Below are positions 56,691 to 64,000 of a DNA stretch of 64,000 nucleotides, one piece after another. Each line of letters opens with the position of its first letter. Position 1 is the stretch's first letter. The notes under the pieces were generated by a model. That model searched no databases. It had not been told where the DNA came from and saw only the letters and a program-made list of their open reading frames with translations. The position numbers were made by a program, and so were the translations under genes. Origin of the DNA: Janthinobacterium agaricidamnosum NBRC 102515 = DSM 9628 (lineage in GTDB: Bacteria > Pseudomonadota > Gammaproteobacteria > Burkholderiales > Burkholderiaceae_D); the NCBI RefSeq assembly GCF_000723165.1, contig NZ_HG322949.1, forward strand, positions 1,632,085 through 1,696,084, given 5' to 3'.

Positions 56691-58370
56691 ATGACCGGCA
56701 ATTTCCCTTTTTTCAGACATTTGGCGCATGCGCTGCTGCTGGTGTCCAGCGCGGGCGCCTGGCAGGCCCATGCCGCTCCGGCTAGCGCTGCGGCCGCAGT
56801 CGCCCAGCCGAAGCTGGTGCTGGTGCTGGTCGTCGATGGCTTGCCGCAAGAACAAGTGCTGCGTTACCGCGACCAGTTCGGCCAGGGCGGCTTGCGCCGG
56901 CTGCTCGACCAGGGCGCCTGGTTCAGCGATGCGCACCAGGCGCACGGCATCACCGTTACCGCGATCGGCCATTCGGCGGTATTGACCGGCGCGTATCCGT
57001 ATCAGCATGGCGTGATCGGCAATAACTGGATCGATCCGCAGACCAAAAAGTCGGTGTATTGCACCGAAGACGGCAATTACACCTATATCGGCGAAGAAAC
57101 CAGGCCGAGCGACGGCACCTCGCCGGCCAAGCTGCGCGTCAGCACCTTGGGCGATGAATTGCGCTACGCCACCGGCCAGCGCGCCAAGGTGATCGCGATT
57201 TCCGGCAAGGACCGCGGCGCGATCTTGTTGGGCGGCAAGACCGGCACCGCGTACATGTATATGGACAAGACCGGCAACTTCGCCAGCAGCACATACTATA
57301 TGCAGTCGCATCCGGAGTGGGTGCGGCGCTACCAGGCCGGCAAGCCGCAAGACCGTTATTACGGCAAGACCTGGACTCCGCTGCTGGCCGACTCGGCTTA
57401 TGCCAACGACGCCAGCGCCGACTTGAATCCGGCCAAGCCCGGCGTGCGCAACGATTTCCCTTTTTCGTATTACAGCGATAGCGGCAACCTCGACGCCGAT
57501 TATTACAACCGCCTCAAGACCGGCCCGCATCTCGACGAGTTGACGCTGGATTTTGCACGCGCGGCCGTGGCCGGCGAAAACCTCGGCAAGAATCCGGCCG
57601 GCGTGCCGGACTTGCTCGGTATCAGCCTGTCGGCCCACGATTATGTGAACCATGCGTTCGGCCCCGAAAGCAGGATGTCGCACGACCATTTGCAGCGCCT
57701 GGACCGTTTGCTGGCCGGTTTTTTTACTTACCTGGACCAGCGCATCGGCATGGATAATGTGCTGGTGGTGCTGACCGCCGATCACGGTTTCCCGAACACG
57801 CCGGAGTTTTCGCAAACCCAGCACATGGATGCGCAGCGCCTCGACGGCGACAAATTGATGGCGTCGCTGAACCAGCACCTGGCGGCGAAATTCTCGGTCG
57901 ACAAGCTGGTGACGACCTGGTCGATGCCGAATATTTACCTCGATTACGCGCTGGCCGACAAGAGCGGCATCCGCCGCGACGACCTGGAAAATGCGGCGGC
58001 CCGTTTCCTGATGGACCAGCCGGGGCTGGCGCAGGTGTACACCCGCACGCAGATGGAAGGCGGCGCCGTGGCCACCCGCATGGATACGCTGATGCGCCGC
58101 GCATGGAACCGCCAGTTGTCCGGCGACTTGATGGCGGTGACCCGGCCGTACTGGTATTTCGGCACCGGCAACAGCGGCACTTCGCACGGTTCGCCGTACG
58201 CCTACGACACCAATGTGCCGCTGATCGTGATGGGCAAGCGCTGGATCAGGCCGGGCGCCTACAGCCAGTATGCGGAAGTGGTCGATATCGCGCCGACGCT
58301 GGCGCATGTGCTGGGCGTGCGTCCGCCCTCGGCCGCCGAGGGGCGCGTGCTGACCGAAACCCTGCGCTGA
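56691..58370 (+). CDS. Alkaline phosphatase of the PafA type (type I phosphodiesterase fold)
   Basis: A 559-residue secreted hydrolase with signal peptide (ending AHAA, about residue 29). The metal-site Asp is in LVLVVDGL, the nucleophile Thr in HGITVTAIGHS, the PafA-type Lys and Arg in SGKDRGAI, and later metal ligands in HDYVNHAFG and TADHGF. These support phosphate-monoester hydrolysis in the periplasm, with diesterase activity possible. AAGG lies six bases before ATG 56691, which I prefer to ATG 56676. It is convergent with the PLD gene at 7 bases. Confidence 0.85.
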   Translation: MTGNFPFFRHLAHALLLVSSAGAWQAHAAPASAAAAVAQPKLVLVLVVDGLPQEQVLRYRDQFGQGGLRRLLDQGAWFSDAHQAHGITVTAIGHSAVLTGAYPYQHGVIGNNWIDPQTKKSVYCTEDGNYTYIGEETRPSDGTSPAKLRVSTLGDELRYATGQRAKVIAISGKDRGAILLGGKTGTAYMYMDKTGNFASSTYYMQSHPEWVRRYQAGKPQDRYYGKTWTPLLADSAYANDASADLNPAKPGVRNDFPFSYYSDSGNLDADYYNRLKTGPHLDELTLDFARAAVAGENLGKNPAGVPDLLGISLSAHDYVNHAFGPESRMSHDHLQRLDRLLAGFFTYLDQRIGMDNVLVVLTADHGFPNTPEFSQTQHMDAQRLDGDKLMASLNQHLAAKFSVDKLVTTWSMPNIYLDYALADKSGIRRDDLENAAARFLMDQPGLAQVYTRTQMEGGAVATRMDTLMRRAWNRQLSGDLMAVTRPYWYFGTGNSGTSHGSPYAYDTNVPLIVMGKRWIRPGAYSQYAEVVDIAPTLAHVLGVRPPSAAEGRVLTETLR

Positions 58371-58376
58371 TTTTTA

Positions 58377-59912
58377 CTAGAGCAGCCAGTCGATCGGCAG
58401 CAAAGATAGTATTCCGACCCCCAGGCGCTTCCAGTAGCTGGCGCCTGGTTCGGTATCGTAGCGCACCTCGCTGTCGCCGTTGCGGGCGATCCAGTACAGC
58501 GATCCATCGTCGTTCAAGCGCACCTGGTAGGCGCGCAGCGGCACGCTGTGCCGCATCGCCGTCGCCAGTTGCCGCGCCAATACCGGGCTGTCGATCACCA
58601 GGCCCATTTCGGTATTCAATTCGATCGAACGGGGATCGAAATTGAAGGAGCCGACAAAGATCCGCTTGCCGTCGACGGCGAAGGTCTTGGCGTGCAGGCT
58701 GGAGGCCGAGCTGCCGAACGGGCCGCTGCGTTCGCGCGCATTGCTTTTTTCCCACTGGCGCCGCGATTCGTACAAGGTCACGCCGGCGCGCAGCAGCGGC
58801 TTGCGCCATTTGGCGTAACCGGCATGCACCGCCGCCACATCGGTCGCTTCCAGCGCATTGGTCAGGATACGCACTTGGATGCCGCGGCGCGACATCGCTT
58901 CGAACGCCGCTTCCGCTTCCTTGCCCGGCACGAAATACGGCGACACCAGGTCCAGTTCGGTTTCCGGCTGGCCCAGCAATTGTTGCAGTTTTTGCGCCAC
59001 CTTGCTATCGGGCGCGGCCTGGCCCAGCACCTTGGCCGGGTCGTCGCTGACCAGCCGCGCCGGCGCCCATACGAACGGCAAGCTGCGCTGCATCATGCTG
59101 GCCACCATCGGCGATTCGCGCAGCGCCTTCATATACTCGCGCGCTTGCGGACTGCCGGCGACCCGGGCCGCTTCCTGCTTGAGCATGGCGCTGTCTTGCG
59201 GCGCATTTTTCGCCAGCAAGGACGCGACCGGATAAGCCGACTGGCTGTTCCAGTAGCGGTCGAAGTCGCGCGAGATGGTATCGACGGCGGCACCGACGGC
59301 CAGCACGTCGAGGTCGGAAAACATCATGTCGCCGGCGGCGCCGAAATATTCATCGCCGACATTGCGCCCGCCGACGATGGCGGCCTGGTTATCGGCGGTG
59401 AAGGATTTATTGTGCATGCGCCGGTTCAGCCGAGAAAAATCGCCGATGAAGGCCAGCGCGCGCGGCGCACGCGGTATGAACGGATTGAACAGCCGCACTT
59501 CGATATTCGGCTGGCTGTCGAGCAGGGCCAGCAGCTGGTCCAGGCCGGAGGTGTTGTTATCGTCGAGTAGCAAACGCACCCGCACGCCGCGCTCGGCAGC
59601 CTTGCGCAGCGCGTCGAACAGCAGCGTGCCGGTCAAGTCCCGGTGCCAGATGTAGTACTGCACGTCGAGGCTGCGCTGCGCCGCATCGGCCAGCAAGGCG
59701 CGCGCCGCGAATGCATCGCGGCCGTCGGCCAGCGGATAGATGCCGGACAGTCCGGCATGGGCCGCGCTCATCGGTTCTATGGCCAAACCCAGCGGGGTAT
59801 CGGCCGTGCCGCCGATGACGCTCGATGGATTGCGCCCGTCGAGCGGCGGCAGCGAGGCGCAGGCGCCCAGCAGCAGCGCCAGCAGGACAGGGAGGAATTT
59901 GCGGTAGAGCAT
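58377..59912 (-). CDS. Phospholipase D-family lipoprotein (cardiolipin synthase-like)
   Basis: A 511-residue protein with a lipobox (LLGACASL, Cys near residue 18), so it is probably lipid-anchored in the envelope. Two HKD motifs, HNKSFTADN (about residue 165) and HAKTFAVDG (about 400), form the PLD active site. Cardiolipin synthases of the ClsC/YmdC kind and other phosphatidyl transferases have this build. No ClsC partner (YmdB-like macrodomain) is nearby, so the reaction is not settled. Confidence 0.85.
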   Translation of the reverse strand: MLYRKFLPVLLALLLGACASLPPLDGRNPSSVIGGTADTPLGLAIEPMSAAHAGLSGIYPLADGRDAFAARALLADAAQRSLDVQYYIWHRDLTGTLLFDALRKAAERGVRVRLLLDDNNTSGLDQLLALLDSQPNIEVRLFNPFIPRAPRALAFIGDFSRLNRRMHNKSFTADNQAAIVGGRNVGDEYFGAAGDMMFSDLDVLAVGAAVDTISRDFDRYWNSQSAYPVASLLAKNAPQDSAMLKQEAARVAGSPQAREYMKALRESPMVASMMQRSLPFVWAPARLVSDDPAKVLGQAAPDSKVAQKLQQLLGQPETELDLVSPYFVPGKEAEAAFEAMSRRGIQVRILTNALEATDVAAVHAGYAKWRKPLLRAGVTLYESRRQWEKSNARERSGPFGSSASSLHAKTFAVDGKRIFVGSFNFDPRSIELNTEMGLVIDSPVLARQLATAMRHSVPLRAYQVRLNDDGSLYWIARNGDSEVRYDTEPGASYWKRLGVGILSLLPIDWLL

Positions 59913-59972
59913 GCGGCACCTTCATCTTGATTGCCAAGATGTTAGCAGATGAGGCGCCGCAGCCAGGTTCGC

Positions 59973-61214
59973 TTAAGCTGCCAGTTCCAGCGCGATCAGT
60001 TCGGCCACCGTCTGGCGCCTCCTGATGACGCGCGAGTTGCTTCCATCGGCCAGGTATTCGACCGCGTGCGGCCGGCTATTGTAGTTCGACGACATCGACG
60101 CGCCATACGCGCCGGCGCCGTGGAAGACCACGTAATCGCCCACTTGCGCCTGCGGCAGCAAGCGGGTTTCGACCACGCCGCCGTCGCGCTGGGTGAACAC
60201 GTCGCCGGATTCGCACAGCGGGCCGCCGACCACGGTCGCATGCGGCGTCGGCAAGGCGCGGCCATCGTGCGTGATCAGGCTCATTTCATGATAGCTGCCG
60301 TACATCGCGGGACGCATCAATTCGTTGAAACCGGTATCGAGCAAAGTGAAATGGTTGCCGCCCATTTGCTTGGTGGCGCGCACTTCGGCGACCAGCAAGC
60401 CGGCTTCGGCGACCAGGAAACGGCCTGGTTCGATTTCCAGGTGCACCGGGTGGCCGAGGTGGACCTCGATCTGCTGGCGCGCCGCATCCCACAACTGGAA
60501 ATAATGCGCGGTATCGACCGGCTGTTCGCCTTCGCGGTACGGCACCGACAAGCCGCCGCCGGTCGAAATGGCTTCCAAGTCGTGGCCCATGCCCTTGACC
60601 AGCTCGACCATCGTGCCGCACACGGTTTCCAGATGGCTGTAATCGACGCCGGAACCGATGTGCATGTGCAGGCCGACCAGGTGCAGCCGGTGCTCGCGGA
60701 TCAGTTGCAGCGCGGTTTGCAGTTCGCCGTGCCAGATGCCGTGCTTGCTGTTTTCGCCGCCGGTATTGGTCTTGTTGCTGTGGCCGTGGCCAAAGCCCGG
60801 ATTGATGCGCAGCCAGACCCGGTGGCCGGGCGAGACCGCGCCCAGTTGCGACAGCATGTCGATCGAACCGCAATTGACTTCGATCTTTTTCTCGACCACC
60901 CGGGCCAGCGTGGCGCGGTCGAACAGATCGCAGGTGAACACCAGGCCGGCCGCGCCGTTGCTCTGTTCCGGCGTGAAGCCGGCTTGCAGCGCGCGTTCGA
61001 TTTCGCCCAGCGAGACCGCGTCGACATGGGCGCCGGCTTCGCGCATCAGCGTCAGCAAATGGATGTTGGAGCACGCTTTCTGGGCGAAGCGCACCGTGTC
61101 GAAGGCGGATAGCTGCTCGATGCGCGCGCGTATCAGCGCCGCGTCGTAGACCCATAACGGGGTGCCGTGCTGCTGGGCGAGTTGAACGAGGGTGCGGTCG
61201 GCGACTGAGGACAT
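59973..61214 (-). CDS. lysA: Diaminopimelate decarboxylase
   Basis: A 413-residue fold-type III PLP enzyme that makes lysine from meso-diaminopimelate. The PLP lysine is in RFAQKACSN, the phosphate loop in SIGGGLSVPY-type STGGGLSVPY, and the C-terminal active-site Cys region is CESGDVF. I start at ATG 61214 (MSSVADRTL); the frame also opens 12 codons earlier. It is divergent from a LysR-type gene, the classic lysA-lysR pair. Confidence 0.95.
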   Translation of the reverse strand: MSSVADRTLVQLAQQHGTPLWVYDAALIRARIEQLSAFDTVRFAQKACSNIHLLTLMREAGAHVDAVSLGEIERALQAGFTPEQSNGAAGLVFTCDLFDRATLARVVEKKIEVNCGSIDMLSQLGAVSPGHRVWLRINPGFGHGHSNKTNTGGENSKHGIWHGELQTALQLIREHRLHLVGLHMHIGSGVDYSHLETVCGTMVELVKGMGHDLEAISTGGGLSVPYREGEQPVDTAHYFQLWDAARQQIEVHLGHPVHLEIEPGRFLVAEAGLLVAEVRATKQMGGNHFTLLDTGFNELMRPAMYGSYHEMSLITHDGRALPTPHATVVGGPLCESGDVFTQRDGGVVETRLLPQAQVGDYVVFHGAGAYGASMSSNYNSRPHAVEYLADGSNSRVIRRRQTVAELIALELAA

Positions 61215-61313
61215 GGATGCTTTCGGGCGGTGGATGTATCGGATAGCCATATCATCGGTGTTTCTCGACCAAACATAAAATATCTGTTTAAGGTCAGGCT
61301 ATTCATTTATGAT

Positions 61314-62231
61314 ATGGCTATGTCCATCACCCTGCGCCATATCGAGGTTTTCCGCGCCATCATGACCACCGGCAGCATGACGGCCGCCGCGGCGATGCTG
61401 CATACTTCGCAGCCGACCGTCAGCCGCGAGCTGGCGCGGCTGGAATATCTGACCCAATTGACCTTGTTCGAGCGCGTGCATGGCCGTTTGCGGCCGACCG
61501 CGCAGGCGCTGCAATTGTTTGAGGAGGTGCAGCGCGCCTATTTCGGGCTGGAGCGCATCGTCAGCACCGCCGATGCGCTGCGCCAGTTCGACCAGGGCCA
61601 GTTGTCGATCGCCTGCCTGCCGGTGTTTTCGCAATCGCTGCTGCCGCAGGCCTGCAAGATCTTCCTGGCGCAATTCCCGAAGGTGAGCATCAGCATCACG
61701 CCGCAAGAGTCGCCGCTGCTGGAAGAGTGGCTGTCGGCGCAGCGCCACGATATCGGCCTGACCGAAGTGGATAACGCGCCGCCCGGCACGGTGCTGAGCC
61801 GGCTGATGTCGGTCGATGAAGTGTGCGTGCTGCCGGACGGCCATCCGCTGGCGGCCAGGAGTGCATTGGCGCCGCGGGATTTCGCCGGCCAGCCCTTTAT
61901 CAGCCTGGCGGCGGTCGATCCCTACCGCCAGCAAATCGACGAGATTTTCCGCGGCGCCGGCATCGAGCGGCGCATGGCGCTCGACACCCACAGCGCCGCG
62001 TCGGTCTGCGCGATGGTGCGCGAAGGCGTCGGCCTGGCCATCGTCAATCCGCTGACGGCGCTCGATTTTGCCGGGCAGGGGCTGCAAATGCGCCGTTTTA
62101 CGGTGTCGCTGCCGTTCACCGTCAATATCGTCAAGCCCTTGCACCGGCCATTGTCGCAACTGGTCGAATTGCTGGAAAAGGCGCTGCAGGAACATGCGGC
62201 CAGCGTCCAGCGGCGCTTGCTCGACCTGTAG
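61314..62231 (+). CDS. lysR: LysR-type activator, divergent from lysA
   Basis: A LysR-type regulator of about 305 residues. The N-terminal helix-turn-helix is in residues 3-62 (TAAAAMLHTSQPTVSRELARLE) and an effector-binding domain follows. In enteric bacteria LysR activates the divergent lysA and senses diaminopimelate; the arrangement here predicts the same. Starts at ATG 61314 or 61320 fit equally well. The gap to lysA is about 100 bases and AT-rich. Confidence 0.9.
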   Translation: MAMSITLRHIEVFRAIMTTGSMTAAAAMLHTSQPTVSRELARLEYLTQLTLFERVHGRLRPTAQALQLFEEVQRAYFGLERIVSTADALRQFDQGQLSIACLPVFSQSLLPQACKIFLAQFPKVSISITPQESPLLEEWLSAQRHDIGLTEVDNAPPGTVLSRLMSVDEVCVLPDGHPLAARSALAPRDFAGQPFISLAAVDPYRQQIDEIFRGAGIERRMALDTHSAASVCAMVREGVGLAIVNPLTALDFAGQGLQMRRFTVSLPFTVNIVKPLHRPLSQLVELLEKALQEHAASVQRRLLDL

Positions 62232-62310
62232 GCCGTACACCTTCAGCGTATGCCGGCGCCGGTCAACGGAGTAAAATGGCGTTTTTATCTTTTTGGCTCT
62301 GTTAATTTCG

Positions 62311-63705
62311 ATGACCACTCCTGTCCGCACCCGCTTTGCCCCCAGCCCGACCGGCTATCTCCACCTGGGCGGCGCCCGCACCGCGCTGTATTCCTGGGCC
62401 TATGCCCGCCACTTCGGCGGCACTTTCGTGCTGCGCATCGAAGACACGGACCTGGAGCGCTCGACGCCGGAAGCGGTGCAAGCCATCATCGAAGGCATGA
62501 AGTGGCTCGGCCTGGACCACGACGAAGGCCCGTTCTATCAGATGCAGCGCATGGAGCGCTACCGCGAAGTGGTGGCGCAGATGCTGGAGCAGGGCAGCGC
62601 CTACCTGTGCTATTCGTCGCCGGAAGAAGTCGAGGCGATGCGCGAGCGCATGCGCGCGGCCGGCGAAAAGCCGCGCTACGACGGCACCTGGCGTCCGGAA
62701 GCGGGCAAGACCCTGCCTGCCGTTCCCGCCGACCGCAAGCCGGTGGTGCGTTTCAAGAATCCGCTGGACGACGACGTCACCTGGGATGACGTGGTCAAGG
62801 GCACCATCACGATCTCGAACCGCGAGCTGGACGACCTGGTCATCGCGCGTCCGGACGGCACGCCGACCTACAATTTCTGCGTCGCGGTCGATGACTGGGA
62901 CATGCAAATCACCCATGTGATCCGCGGCGACGACCATGTCAACAATACCCCGCGCCAGATCAATATCCTGCGCGCGATCGGCGCGCCGCTGCCCTTGTAC
63001 GGCCACCTGCCGATGATACTCGGCGCCGACGGCGAAAAACTGTCGAAGCGCCATGGCGCGGTCAGCGTGATGGATTATCCGGCGCAGGGCTTCTTGCCGG
63101 AAGCGATGCTGAACTACCTGGCGCGCCTGGGCTGGAGCCACGGCGACGACGAAGTGTTTTCGACCGCCCAGTTCTGCGAGTGGTTCAACCTGAACCACCT
63201 GTCGAAATCGGCGGCCCAGTTCAACAATGAAAAACTGGCGTGGCTGAACAATCACTATATCAAGCAAGCCGACAACAGCCGCCTGGCCGACTTGGCCCGT
63301 CCGCTGATGCTGGCCGACGGCGCCGTCTTCGACGGCGCGCCGGACCTGGCGCTGGTGCTGGGCCTGATGAAGGAGCGCGCCAATACGGTCAACGAACTGG
63401 CCGCGGCGTCGCTGCTGTTCTTCCGCGCGCCGCAACCGGACGCTGCCTTGCTGGCGCAGCATTTGACGGAGACGATCAAGCCGGTGCTGGCCCAGTTCGC
63501 CGAGCGCATCGCCACGGTCGAGTGGAGCAAGGACGCGATCGCCGCGATGATCAAGGAAGTGCTGGCCGCCAACACCATCAAGATGCCTTTGCTGGCCATG
63601 CCCTTGCGTTTGATCTTGACCGGTCAATTGCAAACGCCGGCCATCGATCAAGTGATCCAGGTATTCGGCCGTGAAACGGTGTTGGCGCGGTTGGCGCAAT
63701 ACTGA
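62311..63705 (+). CDS. gltX: Glutamyl-tRNA synthetase
   Basis: A 464-residue class I synthetase. The HIGH variant is in [21 protein letters not shown]-type loop is EKLSKRHGA, and the family segment [13 protein letters not shown] is present. A discriminating GluRS rather than a GlnRS is indicated by fold and size. ATG 62311 ([11 protein letters not shown]) is chosen. It lies upstream of tRNA-Ala and tRNA-Glu, the second being its own substrate. Confidence 0.96.
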   Translation: MTTPVRTRFAPSPTGYLHLGGARTALYSWAYARHFGGTFVLRIEDTDLERSTPEAVQAIIEGMKWLGLDHDEGPFYQMQRMERYREVVAQMLEQGSAYLCYSSPEEVEAMRERMRAAGEKPRYDGTWRPEAGKTLPAVPADRKPVVRFKNPLDDDVTWDDVVKGTITISNRELDDLVIARPDGTPTYNFCVAVDDWDMQITHVIRGDDHVNNTPRQINILRAIGAPLPLYGHLPMILGADGEKLSKRHGAVSVMDYPAQGFLPEAMLNYLARLGWSHGDDEVFSTAQFCEWFNLNHLSKSAAQFNNEKLAWLNNHYIKQADNSRLADLARPLMLADGAVFDGAPDLALVLGLMKERANTVNELAAASLLFFRAPQPDAALLAQHLTETIKPVLAQFAERIATVEWSKDAIAAMIKEVLAANTIKMPLLAMPLRLILTGQLQTPAIDQVIQVFGRETVLARLAQY

Positions 63706-63732
63706 TTATTCCCGATACTTGCAAAAGGGTAT

Positions 63733-63760
63733 TTGCAGAGTGAATCTTCTTTGCTATACT
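63733..63760 (+). promoter_or_regulatory. Sigma-70 promoter of the tRNA pair
   Basis: TTGCAG (63733-63738), a 16-base spacer and TATACT (63755-63760) lie 17 bases before the tRNA-Ala gene. Both tRNAs are probably made from it. Confidence 0.65.
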
Positions 63761-63777
63761 CTTGTTTCTGCACCAAC

Positions 63778-63853
<76 letters not shown>

Positions 63854-63917
63854 GCGGCGAAACTTGAAGTCTGGTTTCGTGATGGAAGCGGTGCGGTAGC
63901 AGTATCGGAGTTCCGTG

Positions 63918-63993
63918 GTCCCCATCGTCTAGAGGCCTAGGACATCACCCTTTCACGGTGAGTACAGGGGTTCGAATCCCCTTGGGGACGCCA
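63918..63993 (+). tRNA. tRNA-Glu (TTC anticodon)
   Basis: A 76-base cloverleaf with encoded CCA. The acceptor GTCCCCA pairs with TGGGGAC and the anticodon loop CTTTCAC gives TTC. It follows tRNA-Ala by 64 bases and gltX encodes its synthetase. Confidence 0.97.
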
Positions 63994-64000
63994 GGTTTTG

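Overview
The window is a contiguous piece of a GC-rich betaproteobacterial chromosome, most likely an Oxalobacteraceae member of the Janthinobacterium/Duganella/Massilia type. This rests on gene content and order: an flhDC-motAB-che supercluster, the metG-DUF3460-scpA-panC block seen in Burkholderiales, divergent lysR/lysA, and gltX followed by tRNA genes. The genus is an inference. No prophage, integron, CRISPR array or complete insertion sequence was found.

Layout. 1-7.1 kb: the start of a secreted S9 peptidase, a MITE, an orphan methyl-accepting chemotaxis protein, and a three-gene membrane dehydrogenase (TAT-exported small subunit, FAD/Fe-S GMC subunit, triheme cytochrome c). 7.1-13 kb: acetoacetate decarboxylase and 3-hydroxybutyrate dehydrogenase, a TonB receptor behind a Fur-like site, and a receiver-PAS-GGDEF diguanylate cyclase. 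13-24.6 kb is an accessory-looking stretch: three MITE copies, an IorAB-type molybdenum hydroxylase, an SMR exporter with an AhpD-like protein, a MocR regulator divergent from an azoreductase, an AT-rich unknown gene bracketed by MITEs, and an aminotransferase/RidA/EamA group opposite a second MocR regulator. 24.6-30.9 kb: htpG with a heat-shock promoter, a secreted unknown, an MgtC-like protein, and kynurenine pathway genes kynU and kynA.

31-46 kb is the motility and chemotaxis centre: flhD, flhC, a membrane-anchored methyltransferase, motA, motB, a second CheZ-like protein, cheY, cheA, cheW, an MCP, cheR, cheD, cheB, cheY, cheZ and an HDOD-domain protein. FlhDC would switch on flagellar genes, MotAB is the stator, and the Che proteins form a complete CheA-CheY pathway with CheR/CheB/CheD adaptation and CheZ dephosphorylation. 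Two sigma-28-type promoter sequences lie upstream of flhD and suggest feedback by FliA.

46-64 kb: an AT-rich two-gene module of unknown function, a lipoprotein, a second IorAB-type hydroxylase with its own diheme cytochrome, then panC, scpA, a DUF3460 gene, metG, apbC/mrp, a PafA-like phosphatase, a phospholipase D-family lipoprotein, lysA/lysR, gltX, tRNA-Ala(GGC) and tRNA-Glu(UUC).

The best candidates for undescribed biology are the CheZ-like second phosphatase with its CheD-like tail, the methyltransferase inside the flagellar master operon, the promoter and operator architecture before flhD, the MITE family with its bracketed gene, and the two-gene module at 46.1-46.9 kb. All functional statements come from reading the sequence; no database search was run.
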